The notes: generated by a model from the letters alone, not told the origin. A DNA stretch of 64,000 bases from Terriglobus albidus (GCF_025685425.1 NZ_JAGTAS010000058.1:124001-188000), one strand, 5' to 3'. Shown: positions 8,936 through 17,582, counted from the first letter of the stretch. Program-made: numbers and translations.

Positions 8936-9175
8936 TCAGCCCGTGATGGACTTCAGGGACACCGCTAACTCCTTCAGGATTGCCAGCTCTTCCGCGTCGG
9001 CCCTCGCCGCAACGCAGCCTTCGCAGGAGTCGCCATCGCATTCGGGGCACTCGTCGGTGCAGCTCGCGCAATCGCCAAGCACGCAGTCATCACACTGACA
9101 GAAATGCGGCGAATGCAGGGGAATGCGGGGACAGACGGGAATGCGGGGACAGACGGGGCGTTCCCAAAGAAATTC
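8936..9175 (-). pseudogene. Cys-rich C-terminal gene remnant abutting tRNA-Leu
   Basis: Between the zinc protein and the tRNA the minus strand stays open in one frame that begins inside the tRNA and has no start codon downstream of it. The visible tail is CQCDDCVLGDCASC, then CPECDGDSCEGCVAARADAE, then LAILKELAVSLKS. The dense Cys cluster followed by an amphipathic helix is not random sequence. It most likely is the 3' end of a longer gene whose front was lost. Similar Cys clusters occur in tails of some phage capsid-maturation proteins, but that link is only an impression. Confidence 0.35.
9111..9156 (+). repeat. 18-bp tandem repeat containing GGGGACAGAC
   Basis: GAATGCGGGGACAGACGG occurs twice in perfect tandem (9121-9138 and 9139-9156), preceded by a partial unit GAATGCAGGG at 9111-9120. 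The core GGGGACAGACGGGA is found again in inverted orientation at 6010-6023. It lies 20 bp from the 3' end of tRNA-Leu. Confidence 0.8.
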
Positions 9176-9264
9176 TGGTGCCCGGAGGGGGACTTGAACC
9201 CCCACGCCCCGTTAAGAGCTGCGGATTTTAAGTCCGCTGTGTCTGCCGATTCCACCATCCGGGC
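9176..9264 (-). tRNA. tRNA-Leu (anticodon UAA)
   Basis: A complete 89-nt tRNA including an encoded CCA. The acceptor stem GCCCGGA (9258-9264) pairs with TCCGGGC (9180-9186), followed by discriminator A and CCA. The anticodon arm GCGGA-CTTAAAA-TCCGC gives anticodon TAA. The long variable arm and the T arm GGGGGTTCAAGTCCCCC are typical class II tRNA-Leu. The 3' end faces the accessory patch at 6-9 kb, a usual geometry for island integration at tRNA genes. Confidence 0.97.
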
Positions 9265-9288
9265 ACGCCTCTTAGATGCTATCGCAAC

Positions 9289-9403
9289 TAGAGCATTTTC
9301 CCTGTAGGTCTAGCGTATGGCTTTCGCATCTGCAGATGTTTCCGCAATGAAAACGCCGCTGCAGTCCTCTCCCGGGATACCCAGCAACAGGGAAAATGCT
9401 CTA
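9289..9403 (-). repeat. Palindromic interspersed repeat, copy 1 (~115 bp)
   Basis: The ends TAGAGCATTTTCCCTGT and its reverse complement bound an asymmetric centre with GGGTATCCCGGGAGAGG and GGCGTTTTCATTGCGGAAA on the minus strand. It begins 7 bp after the TAG stop of the GH125 gene. The direct repeat CTATCGCAACTA is present on both sides (9279-9290 and 9401-9412), a possible target-site duplication. Confidence 0.85.
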
Positions 9404-9409
9404 TCGCAA

Positions 9410-10816
9410 CTAAGCGATCCAATCCGGATGGTCGTAAACCAGGTGAGCCACCATCTCGCCAAAGAGAGTATTCGCCCAGGCAAACCACGAGCGGGTGAAC
9501 TTTGCCGGGTCGTTCTTGAAGTAGCTCTCGTGGATAAAGCCGGTCGCACGGGCTGCTGTTTTCAACATTGCCAGCGCACTGACAGCCTCTTCCTTCTTAG
9601 TACTGGTCAGTGCATAGATGGTCTGCGACATTGGCCAGATCATGTCATCGCCGATATGCGGTCCGCCGATTCCCTCCCCTGCCGATCCGCGGAAGAACCA
9701 GGGATTACGCTCGCTCCACACAAAGGCACGTGTGCGCGCATATATCGCCGCATCCGGAGATGCATTGAGATACGGCAGAGCCAGCAAGCTGGGTACGTTG
9801 GCATCATCCATCAACAACTGGCTGCCGAAACCATCCACCTCGAAGGCCCAGATCGTGCCCGTATCGAGCTTCGCCACGGCGTATTGCCGAAGAGCAACTT
9901 CAACCTCGGCAGCGAGGCTCTGTGCCTCCTGCGCTGTTGCGCTGTCATGCACGATCGTGTTCATCATCTCGGCGAGCTGGCGTAGTGAAGTCACCGCAAA
10001 GAGATTCGACGGCACCAGAAACGGAAAGACACACGCATCATCACTCGGGCGGAAGCCGGAGAAGATGAGCCCCACCGGCTTGATCGGATTACCCTTGCCG
10101 GCCCGTGGCAATGTCTCCGTCGAGCGGTCTGACTTACGCAGGAAGGTGTACGGTCCATCGCCGTTCTTGCGCTGCTGTACCCGCATGGTGTGCACGACGG
10201 TGCGCATGGCTTCTGCCCAGGCGTTATCGAATGGCTTCGTGTCTCCTGTCGTCTTCCAGTAGCCATAGCTGAGACGGATGGGATAGCACAACGAATCCAA
10301 TTCATACTTGCGCTCGCCAACACCGCGTTTCATCTCGGTCTGGTCAGAGCGGCCCCACTCCAGCGGCGGATCATCCAGGTTGGCCATAAAGGCATTGGCA
10401 TACGGATCGATCAGGAGACAGCGAGCCTGGCGACGGATGACGCCTTCGAGCAGAGCGCGTAATTTCTCATCCTGCTTTGCCAATGGAACGTAAGGCCACA
10501 CCTGAGCGGAGGAGTCCCGCAGCCACATTGCAGGGATATCGCCGGTCAGCACCACCGTATCGGGCTTACCCTCCGCTGTTCCCGGCTGAACAGTCGTATC
10601 CAATGTGTTGGGGAAGCAGTTAATGAAAAGCTGACGCAGCTCCGGATCGTTGATTCGCTTCGCGGTCTCGGCGATATATCGCTCTACGGCCTCCGACGTA
10701 AACTTCCGGTCTGCCGGCGCCGGCCTGCGATCCAGCACCTCTGCCTGCCGTCCAACGCTCTGCCCTGCCAGTGCAAAAGCCCCCAGCTTCACCACTTCTC
10801 TGCGTGTCCAATGCAT
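9410..10816 (-). CDS. Glycoside hydrolase family 125, exo-alpha-1,6-mannosidase-like
   Basis: A 468-aa protein, the usual length for GH125 (former DUF1237, metal-independent alpha-mannosidase). A twin-arginine-like signal (RREVVKLGAFALAG) suggests export by Tat. Family hallmarks are the block GDIPAMWLRDSSAQVWPYV, then LIDPYANAF, the KYELDSLCYPI block, and FIHESYFKNDP with SWFAWANTLFGE near the C-terminus. GH125 enzymes release non-reducing alpha-1,6-mannose with inversion. It is divergent, by 57 bp, from the permease at 10874; its stop is followed directly by a palindromic repeat. A role in extracellular mannan or glycoprotein turnover is inferred. Confidence 0.93.
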   Translation of the reverse strand: MHWTRREVVKLGAFALAGQSVGRQAEVLDRRPAPADRKFTSEAVERYIAETAKRINDPELRQLFINCFPNTLDTTVQPGTAEGKPDTVVLTGDIPAMWLRDSSAQVWPYVPLAKQDEKLRALLEGVIRRQARCLLIDPYANAFMANLDDPPLEWGRSDQTEMKRGVGERKYELDSLCYPIRLSYGYWKTTGDTKPFDNAWAEAMRTVVHTMRVQQRKNGDGPYTFLRKSDRSTETLPRAGKGNPIKPVGLIFSGFRPSDDACVFPFLVPSNLFAVTSLRQLAEMMNTIVHDSATAQEAQSLAAEVEVALRQYAVAKLDTGTIWAFEVDGFGSQLLMDDANVPSLLALPYLNASPDAAIYARTRAFVWSERNPWFFRGSAGEGIGGPHIGDDMIWPMSQTIYALTSTKKEEAVSALAMLKTAARATGFIHESYFKNDPAKFTRSWFAWANTLFGEMVAHLVYDHPDWIA

Positions 10817-10873
10817 ATCTTAGATTCTGCTCCATCTGGAACTTTCCAGCCATGGACATCGTACCTATCTGGC

Positions 10874-12127
10874 ATGCCGATTCGCGAGATCTTCCTGCAA
10901 ACGATCGCCGCACTGTGGGCTACTAAGCTTCGCAGCTTTCTCACTATGTTCGGCATCGTGTGGGGCATCACCTCGGTGATTCTGCTGGTTGGATTAGGCA
11001 TTGGGTTCAGCAAAGACCAGCATGAGCGCATGAAGGGATTAGGTACGGACATCGCCATCATCTGGGGCGGCAAGACCGGAGCGCAGGCCGGTGGCTACGT
11101 CGCCGGACGCGATATCCGGCTGGAATATGGTGATGCGGTCGCCATACGAGACCAGGCAGCGCTGGTACAGCATGTCTCTCCGGAGATCAACCGAACCGTC
11201 AACGAGGTCTCACAGTACAACGCCGCTAACCGTGCTGTCCGCGGAGTATGGCCGGAGTATCAGGCCTTCCGCTCCATCAAGGTCTCAGAGGGCCGCCTGA
11301 TGACCGAACGCGATGAGGCTGACGGCGCTCGCGTGGTTCTTCTGGGCGACGACACCAAGCAGCAGCTCTTTCGCTCGAACCAGGCGGTTGGACAAACGAT
11401 CTCCATCGCGGGCTATCCCTACGTGGTGATCGGCATCCTCCAGAAGAAGAAACAAAACGGGTCGTATGGGTCCGGTCGGGACGGCACACAGCTCTTCGTT
11501 CCCTACTCGTCGATGGAACGTGATTTCCCGCCCGCGCGCAAGGGAGTCTTTCCGGGATGGCTGAACGATATCGTCGTCCAACCGGTCTCTCCCGACAAGC
11601 ATGAGGCCGCAGTCAAAGAGGTCTACCGCATCCTGGGTGAGCGCCACCACTTCAATCCCGATGACAAAGAGGCTCTCTGGGTATGGGACACGCTTGAGGG
11701 CGCGAAGTTCGTGGATCGCATCTTTGGCGTGATGACCATCTTTCTGGGAGCCGTAGCCCTGCTTACCCTGGCGCTGGGCGGTATTGGGGTGATGAACATC
11801 ATGCTGGTGGCTGTGACCGAGCGTACCCGGGAGATTGGTGTCCGCAAGGCTCTGGGCGCCCGCGCCGTCGATATCCACAGGCAGTTCCTGGCAGAGTCGG
11901 CCATCATTACCCTGGTCTCCGGTACCATCGGCTTCCTGCTCGGAGCCGGTGTCTGCATTGTGATGCGCTATATCCCGATGCCGGATTTTGTGCCGCATCC
12001 GGTTATTTCGCCAATCGCCGTCGTGCTTTCCCTGCTGACACTTACCGGGATAACGCTGTTTGCCGGCACCTATCCCGCGCGGAGAGCCGCAATGCTGAGC
12101 CCAATGGAATGCCTCCGAACCGACTAG
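10874..12127 (+). CDS. ABC-transporter permease, FtsX/MacB type
   Basis: About 417 aa. It has the MacB-like layout: one N-terminal transmembrane helix (FGIVWGITSVILLVGLGIGF), a large periplasmic core, then three C-terminal helices containing the FtsX signature (GGIGVMNIMLVAVTERTREIGVRKALGA). The ATG at 10874 was preferred because the 21 residues upstream of it are unlike the family. No ATPase gene is adjacent, so the nucleotide-binding partner must be elsewhere. Such orphan permeases are common in acidobacteria and act in efflux or lipoprotein/peptide export. It is related to the permease at 13272. Its TAG stop is the first three bases of a palindromic repeat. Confidence 0.9.
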   Translation: MPIREIFLQTIAALWATKLRSFLTMFGIVWGITSVILLVGLGIGFSKDQHERMKGLGTDIAIIWGGKTGAQAGGYVAGRDIRLEYGDAVAIRDQAALVQHVSPEINRTVNEVSQYNAANRAVRGVWPEYQAFRSIKVSEGRLMTERDEADGARVVLLGDDTKQQLFRSNQAVGQTISIAGYPYVVIGILQKKKQNGSYGSGRDGTQLFVPYSSMERDFPPARKGVFPGWLNDIVVQPVSPDKHEAAVKEVYRILGERHHFNPDDKEALWVWDTLEGAKFVDRIFGVMTIFLGAVALLTLALGGIGVMNIMLVAVTERTREIGVRKALGARAVDIHRQFLAESAIITLVSGTIGFLLGAGVCIVMRYIPMPDFVPHPVISPIAVVLSLLTLTGITLFAGTYPARRAAMLSPMECLRTD

Positions 12128-12240
12128 AGCATTTCTCCTGTTACTGGGTATCCCGGAAGGAGAGTGCAGAGGCGTTTTCATTGAGGAAAACGCCCATAGA
12201 TGCAAAAGCCCTGCCTTACACCTACAGGAAAAATGCTCTA
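12125..12240 (+). repeat. Palindromic interspersed repeat, copy 2
   Basis: Same family as copy 1, plus orientation. The left end TAGAGCATTTCTCC overlaps the stop codon of the permease gene. The centre has GGGTATCCCGG and GGCGTTTTCATTG, and the right end CAGGAAAAATGCTCTA completes the palindrome. The next gene (PfkB kinase) starts 20 bp later. Confidence 0.85.
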
Positions 12241-12260
12241 ACGGCGTTTACACTAGAAGG

Positions 12261-13208
12261 ATGGAGAGTACTCGGAAGGTCGACCTGGTTGGTGTTGGCC
12301 TGAATGCTACTGACACCGTCCTAACCCTTCCTACCTTCCCCGTATTTGGCTCCAAGGTGGAATATCACCATTCCGTTGTTCTTCCCGGCGGTCAGGTCGC
12401 CAGCACCGTAGTTGCATGCCAGAACTGGGGTCTCACCACTCGGTATGTCGGTAAGCTGGGAGACGATCAGGCAGCCGATCTGCACCATCGGGCTTTTGCC
12501 GATGCCGGCGTCGAAACCAGGATCGTGACAGTACCCGATTCCCACTCTCCACAATCACTCATCCTGGTCGATCCAAGTGGTGAACGCACGGTGCTCGTCC
12601 GTCGCGATGATCGTCTGACGCTGAAGCCGGAGGAGATCCGCCGCGAGTGGATCACCGATGCCCGCGCCCTCCATGTCGATGGGCAGGACACAGCCGCAGC
12701 CACCCAAGCAGCACAGTGGGCTCGTGAAGCGAACATTCCTGTCGTTGCGGATCTCGACCTTCAGTTCCCTGGGATTGACGACCTTCTCGTCAACATTGAC
12801 TACCTGATCGTCAGCCGGGACTTCCCCTCCCGCCTGATGAACGAGCCTGACCTTGAGACGGCTCTCAAGAAGATGCAGCGCCGTTACGGAAACACTCTCG
12901 CCGCCGCGACCCTGGGACCAGACGGTGTGCTTGCCTTCGATGGAAAGTGTTTCTGCTACCGCCCTGCCTACCGTGTCCATGCTGTCGACACGACGGGCGC
13001 CGGTGACATCTTCCATGCAGGCTTTATCTACGGCATGCTGCAGGACTGGGCTCTGACCCGGCAGCTCGATTTTGCCTGCGCCGCCGCAGCACGTAACTGC
13101 ACGGCCGTAGGAGCCCGCGGAGCCATCGACTCCCGCGATGCGATTGAAGCTCTGATCACCGCAGATGAACGTTATCCGTCGCTTTCGTTTGATTCCGTAA
13201 ACGCCTGA
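12261..13208 (+). CDS. PfkB-family carbohydrate kinase (ribokinase-like)
   Basis: A 315-aa ATP-dependent sugar kinase. The N-terminal strand VDLVGVGLNATDTVL is followed by the sugar-binding PGGQVASTVVA block and the G-x-x-D region VGKLGDDQA. The second PfkB signature is DTTGAGDIFHAGF, with the catalytic-base Asp at about residue 249. Length is normal. The exact substrate is not readable; ribokinase, fructokinase or adenosine-kinase-like activities all share these motifs. It lies between two FtsX-type permeases on the same strand, but a palindromic repeat separates it from the first, so co-transcription is uncertain. Confidence 0.9.
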   Translation: MESTRKVDLVGVGLNATDTVLTLPTFPVFGSKVEYHHSVVLPGGQVASTVVACQNWGLTTRYVGKLGDDQAADLHHRAFADAGVETRIVTVPDSHSPQSLILVDPSGERTVLVRRDDRLTLKPEEIRREWITDARALHVDGQDTAAATQAAQWAREANIPVVADLDLQFPGIDDLLVNIDYLIVSRDFPSRLMNEPDLETALKKMQRRYGNTLAAATLGPDGVLAFDGKCFCYRPAYRVHAVDTTGAGDIFHAGFIYGMLQDWALTRQLDFACAAAARNCTAVGARGAIDSRDAIEALITADERYPSLSFDSVNA

Positions 13209-13271
13209 CTCTCCGTACCACCTTACGAGGGAACTCCTCTCCCCTGATCTGCGTATCCTGCATCACGCGCC

Positions 13272-14531
13272 ATGATGCAGATCAAGGAAACCGTTCAGCA
13301 ATCGATCCAGTCGCTTCTGCGCAACCGTCTGCGTTCGGGCCTGACCATGCTCGGCATAGCCTGGGGCCTGGTGACCGTCGTCCTGCTCATCAGTTATGGC
13401 GCAGCTCTCGGGCAGACGATCCTGATGGGCTTTCTCGGCATCGGCAACAACGTCATCATGGGCTGGGGCGGACAGACCTCCATGCAGGCCGGCGGCGAAC
13501 GGTCCGGCAAGCGAATCCACCTTACGGCCGAAGACGCCGACGCGGTCCGTGAACAGATGCCGCTAATCCGCGCCTTCTCGGTCGAGAACGACACGTCGTA
13601 CAGCTTCAAGTGGAACGCCAAGGCGGTGAACATCCAGGTCAAAGCTGTTGAGCTTCCCTACGACGGCATGCGCAAGCTGGTTGTGGAGGAAGGCCGATAC
13701 TTCGCGCCGGATGACTTCACAGAGCATCGCAAGGTGGCGATCTTCGGACCACATGCCGCACAAAAGCTCTTCAACGGATATCCGCCTGTGGGACAGACCG
13801 TCCAGGTGAACGGACAAACCTTTACCGTGATCGGCGTACTAAGGAATAAGATTCAGGACTCCTCCAACAACGGTCCGGATAACGAAAACGTCTTCCTCCC
13901 CTTCTTTACACTGCGCGATCTGGAGAACGTCCGCGATCCTTCGTCGCTGGTCTATCAGCCCCTCTCGCCTGAGTTGCACAAGAAGGCAACCAGCGCTGTT
14001 CGCGCCATTCTTGCCTCGCGTCACCACTTCAATCCTGCTGACGATAAGGCTTTCTCTACATGGGACACGATTGAAGACTCGGGTGAGATCATGCAGTTCT
14101 CTACTGCGCTTGAAGTCCTGCTGGGCATCATTGGAGCGATGACACTCGGCGTTGGCGGCGTGGGTGTGATGAATATCATGCTGGTCTCCGTAACAGAAAG
14201 AACACGTGAGATCGGGCTGCAGAAGGCGCTCGGCGCCAGACGGCGCGATATCCTCGCGCAGTTTCTCCTCGAAAGCCTGACCCTGACCTTCCTTGCGGGC
14301 ATACTAGGAATGCTCGTTGCGATCGCCATCGCCCATATCATCCCGCCCATGCCGCTTTACTCAGATATGTACAAGACGGCGAACAGTGAAGGCGATATTA
14401 TCCTCCGGCCTAACCTGATGATCGCGCTGATCTCCTTCGGCATCCTGGCGGTTGTGGGTCTGGTCTCTGGCCTTCTGCCAGCCTGGCGCGCCAGCCGCCT
14501 CGATCCAGTCGATGCGCTGCGCCATGAGTAG
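13272..14531 (+). CDS. ABC-transporter permease, FtsX/MacB type (second copy)
   Basis: A 419-aa paralogue of the permease at 10874, with the same topology: an N-terminal helix (LGIAWGLVTVVLLISYGAAL), a periplasmic core, and the signature GGVGVMNIMLVSVTERTREIG followed by LQKALGARRRDILAQF. It ends with LPAWRASRLDPVDALRHE, the cytoplasmic tail typical of MacB-like permeases. It starts with ATGATG at 13272. No ATP-binding subunit is nearby. Two paralogous permeases flanking one sugar kinase are probably relics of a local duplication. Confidence 0.9.
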   Translation: MMQIKETVQQSIQSLLRNRLRSGLTMLGIAWGLVTVVLLISYGAALGQTILMGFLGIGNNVIMGWGGQTSMQAGGERSGKRIHLTAEDADAVREQMPLIRAFSVENDTSYSFKWNAKAVNIQVKAVELPYDGMRKLVVEEGRYFAPDDFTEHRKVAIFGPHAAQKLFNGYPPVGQTVQVNGQTFTVIGVLRNKIQDSSNNGPDNENVFLPFFTLRDLENVRDPSSLVYQPLSPELHKKATSAVRAILASRHHFNPADDKAFSTWDTIEDSGEIMQFSTALEVLLGIIGAMTLGVGGVGVMNIMLVSVTERTREIGLQKALGARRRDILAQFLLESLTLTFLAGILGMLVAIAIAHIIPPMPLYSDMYKTANSEGDIILRPNLMIALISFGILAVVGLVSGLLPAWRASRLDPVDALRHE

Positions 14532-14572
14532 TAGCGTCTGGAGATGAGCCGCGTCTGCTGCTAACGTGGTTC

Positions 14573-15673
14573 ATGCGCTTCTCGCTCGCTCTCGCGCTTC
14601 TTACAGCCACAGCCTCCGCCCAGTTCACGCTACAGCAGTCAAACTCTACTGCCAGCTTCCGCGGCATTTACGCAGTAAGCGATAGTCTTGCATGGGCCTC
14701 AGGCACAAACGGCACGGTACTGCGCACCGTTGACGCTGGTGAACACTGGTTGGCGTGCGCTGTTCCTCTGGGCGCAGAGAAGCTTGATTTCCGTGGAATT
14801 CAAGCCTTTGACGACAAGACAGCCATTGTGATGTCCAGCGGTAAGGGAGACGCTTCACGCATCTACAAGACCGGTGATGGATGTAAACACTGGAAGCTCG
14901 CAATCACCAATACCGAACCTGAAGGCTTCTGGGATGCACTCCATAGCGACTCCAGCGATCACGTCTGGGTGATGGGAGATTCGATCAACGGTAAGAGTGT
15001 CATGCTGGAGATTCGCGCGCTCGACGATGCTGAACCCGAGCTTGAAATGTCTCTTTCGAATCGCGAAGTGGATCGTGGAATCTCCAGCTTCGCCGCCAGC
15101 AATTCAACGTTGCTGATCCTGAAAAATGATGTTCACGAGCCCGGTTGGAAGTACTCGCGTTGGTGGGCCGGCGATACTCCGGAACACGCGTACGTCTATC
15201 GCCTCCGCCAAGAGAGCAATGCCATGTGCAGACCATGCCAGGAGTTCACGGACAAGGTTGAGGTTCCGATGGCACAGGGAGTCTCCACCGCAGGTATCTT
15301 TTCCCTGGCCTTCCGTCCGGAGAAAACGTTAGTAGCCATCGGCGGCGACTATAAAGCCCCAGAATCGCCGATAAGGACCGCAGCCTGGTCTTCGGACTAT
15401 GGCAAAACGTGGACCCTGTCGACGAAGCCTCCGCACGGCTACCGCAGTTCGGTCGCATGGTCGAATCGCCTGCAAGCCTTCCTCACCGTCGGCCCAAATG
15501 GCACGGACATCTCGTATGACAACGGAAGGACCTGGCAATCGGTTGGCGCCGATCCCGAGAGAAGTAATGACTGGAACGCGCTCTCGCTTCCCTTCGTTGT
15601 GGGACCAAAGGGCCGCATCGGAAGACTCAATCCCGCTGACTTTCCCAAGAAGCCGATGCGCTCGGATCGCTAG
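14573..15673 (+). CDS. Secreted Ycf48/BNR-repeat-like beta-propeller protein
   Basis: A 366-aa exported protein with a short signal peptide (FSLALALLTATASAQ). It contains repeated strand-loop units with the Asp-box / Ycf48 look: WASGTNGTVLRTVDAGEHW, IYKTGDGCKHW, AWSSDYGKTWTL and ISYDNGRTWQSVG. This predicts a sialidase-like or Ycf48-like beta-propeller of six or seven blades. Members annotated as oxidoreductase or photosystem-assembly-like are common in acidobacteria without photosynthesis; the role is unknown and probably involves protein-protein or glycan binding. It lies 41 bp after the permease, probably in the same transcript. Its TAG stop forms the left end of the next palindromic repeat. 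Confidence 0.8.
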   Translation: MRFSLALALLTATASAQFTLQQSNSTASFRGIYAVSDSLAWASGTNGTVLRTVDAGEHWLACAVPLGAEKLDFRGIQAFDDKTAIVMSSGKGDASRIYKTGDGCKHWKLAITNTEPEGFWDALHSDSSDHVWVMGDSINGKSVMLEIRALDDAEPELEMSLSNREVDRGISSFAASNSTLLILKNDVHEPGWKYSRWWAGDTPEHAYVYRLRQESNAMCRPCQEFTDKVEVPMAQGVSTAGIFSLAFRPEKTLVAIGGDYKAPESPIRTAAWSSDYGKTWTLSTKPPHGYRSSVAWSNRLQAFLTVGPNGTDISYDNGRTWQSVGADPERSNDWNALSLPFVVGPKGRIGRLNPADFPKKPMRSDR

Positions 15674-15786
15674 AGCATTTTCCCTGTTCCTGGGGTATCC
15701 CGGAAGAGGCGTGCAGCGGCGTTTTCATTGCGGAAAACGCCCATAGATGCGGAAGCCCCACTCTGCACCTACAGGGAAAATGCTCT
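15671..15786 (+). repeat. Palindromic interspersed repeat, copy 3
   Basis: A well-preserved 116-bp copy. The left end TAGAGCATTTTCCCTGT starts on the stop codon of the Ycf48-like gene. The centre has GGTATCCCGGAAGAGG, GTGCAGCGGCGTTTTCATTG and CGGAAAACGCCCATAGATGC, and the right end is ACAGGGAAAATGCTCT. Confidence 0.9.
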
Positions 15787-15852
15787 GGCGAAGACCTGTC
15801 CGTCGCGCATATTTCGCTGCCTTTGCGGCGTGTCACCTGCTACCGTGGGTGC

Positions 15853-17277
15853 ATGCGTTCCCGCGCATTCCTGGCCATCTTCCTTCTGTTGCCCGTTTCC
15901 AGGCTGCATGCGCAGGCCCCTGCCGCAAAGTCGCCGCTGGTGCAGTTTTCTGACGATCTTGAGGCACTCTCCTCGCGGGTTATGCCAACCGTTGTGCGTA
16001 TTACAGCGCACGTCTACGTCGGCGACCACGAAGACAGCACACCGATAAACCCGACAGCAAATAACAGCAATAGCAGCCTGCCCGACACGGGGCTGGTCAC
16101 GGCCGGCACCGCTCAAGGATCTGGCGTACTGGTCTCGGACGATGGCTACATTCTGACCAACGCTCACGTCATCGCCGGAAGCGCCAATCTGCGTGCTGAG
16201 GTTCGCATGGTCTCCGGCAAACTTCGCGTGCTGCCCGCTGCCCGTGTTGGTCTGGATGAAGATACCGACTTGGCAGTCCTGAAGATTAATGTTCCAGAAG
16301 GCGAAGAGCTTGCCTTCCTGGACATTACTCACCTTCCCCCGGCGCACCAAGGCCAGATAGCCATTGCCTTCGGAAGCCCCTTCGGGTTTGAACGCTCGGT
16401 CACCATGGGCATTGTCTCCGCGGTACGGCGGCAGTCCTCGCCGGATGATCCCAGGTTGTGGATCCAGACGGATGCGGCAGTGAATCCAGGTAACTCCGGC
16501 GGCCCTCTTGTGGATGTCCGTGGCCGTCTTCTCGGCATCAATACCCTGATCTACTCCGAAAGCGGCGGCAATGAGGGTATTGCCCTAGCTATCCCTGCCG
16601 ATACCGCCCGCACCGTTTTCAATGCCATCCGAAAGAATGGCCACGTCACCCGTTCCACGCTTTCGATCACGACCCATTCGCTGTCGCGCGATCTGACCCG
16701 TGGGTTGGGATTGACTGGAACTCAGGGTGTATTGGTGGAAGACGTGTGGCCGGCAGGCAGCGGCGAGCGAGCCGGGATTCTTCCCGGCGATATCGTGCAG
16801 GAAGTGAACGGCAGGAAGATTACGTCGATCGTGAACTACACCCAGGTGGTCTCCGCACTGGAGCCGAAGAAGCAGGTTCCCATCACAATCGCGCGCGGTG
16901 ACAAGACTCTGAATCTTATGGTTGAGCCAGACCGTGCCGGTTCGCGGGCCCGCTCCCTGACCTCCGACATTAGTTTTGGGCGTAACCTGATTCCCCGCCT
17001 GGAGATCTTCGGCGTGACGGTCGACCCCGATACGCCAAATGAATGGAATCCGATCCGCAGTCCGCAGGGGGTGATGGTTGTAGCGCGATCGAGCGCCCTG
17101 CGTGTCGCTGAGAGCAGCCTGCGCCCGCATGACGTGATTCATGCCGTAAACGGAAAGCCGGTTACTTCGGTTGAGACACTACGCCGGGAGCTGGCACAGA
17201 TTCCAAATCGCGAGTCGCTGGTGCTGCAGATTGAGCGCGATGGAAACCTGTCCTATGTCGTCGTGCCTCCGGGCTAG
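15853..17277 (+). CDS. HtrA/DegP-type (S1C) periplasmic serine protease with two PDZ domains
   Basis: About 474 aa. A signal peptide (SRAFLAIFLLLPVSRLHAQ) directs it to the periplasm. The trypsin-like domain has the full triad: His105 in ILTNAHVIAG, Asp139 in DEDTDLAVLK and Ser215 in NPGNSGGPL. A PDZ domain follows (GVLVEDVWPAGSGERAGILP, then GDIVQEVNG). A second, more divergent C-terminal PDZ has DVIHAVNGKPVTSVETLRRE. This is the DegP/DegQ architecture, a protein-quality-control protease and chaperone. The ATG at 15853 fits the signal peptide; a TTG ten codons upstream is less likely. A palindromic repeat separates it from the gene before, so it may have its own promoter. Confidence 0.93.
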   Translation: MRSRAFLAIFLLLPVSRLHAQAPAAKSPLVQFSDDLEALSSRVMPTVVRITAHVYVGDHEDSTPINPTANNSNSSLPDTGLVTAGTAQGSGVLVSDDGYILTNAHVIAGSANLRAEVRMVSGKLRVLPAARVGLDEDTDLAVLKINVPEGEELAFLDITHLPPAHQGQIAIAFGSPFGFERSVTMGIVSAVRRQSSPDDPRLWIQTDAAVNPGNSGGPLVDVRGRLLGINTLIYSESGGNEGIALAIPADTARTVFNAIRKNGHVTRSTLSITTHSLSRDLTRGLGLTGTQGVLVEDVWPAGSGERAGILPGDIVQEVNGRKITSIVNYTQVVSALEPKKQVPITIARGDKTLNLMVEPDRAGSRARSLTSDISFGRNLIPRLEIFGVTVDPDTPNEWNPIRSPQGVMVVARSSALRVAESSLRPHDVIHAVNGKPVTSVETLRRELAQIPNRESLVLQIERDGNLSYVVVPPG

Positions 17278-17312
17278 ACTAGTCCGGAGAAATGGCATTG
17301 GGGTAAGAGACG

Positions 17313-17582
17313 TTATTGTGATCGCCTGAAGGCGATGTGGTTGTCCTCGTCCACAAAATACTCGGCCGAGCAGTTATCTCCACCGCAGATCATCGGCTCC
17401 AGACCAAAATACTGGCTACGTTTGATAAGGCCCATGCAGCCACAGCGGGGACATGCCAGAACGGCGAAATAAGGGTTTTCCTCTGACCCAAAACGCCCTT
17501 CTCCGTCCAGGACAAAGACGGTTCCAGGGGACATCTGCTCAGGGATCCATGCTTCCAGGAATTCCAACTCCGTCACGACCAT
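17313..17582 (-). CDS. Small zinc-ribbon-like hypothetical protein
   Basis: An 89-aa protein with a CPRCGCMG knuckle and a second Cys pair in MICGGDNCSAEYF, which could form a zinc ribbon. The N-terminus is acidic (LEFLEAWIPEQM). No signal peptide or membrane segment. I do not recognise a named family. It is convergent with htrA. Coding is supported by the ordered Cys spacing and good codon bias, but the length is short. Confidence 0.6.
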   Translation of the reverse strand: MVVTELEFLEAWIPEQMSPGTVFVLDGEGRFGSEENPYFAVLACPRCGCMGLIKRSQYFGLEPMICGGDNCSAEYFVDEDNHIAFRRSQ

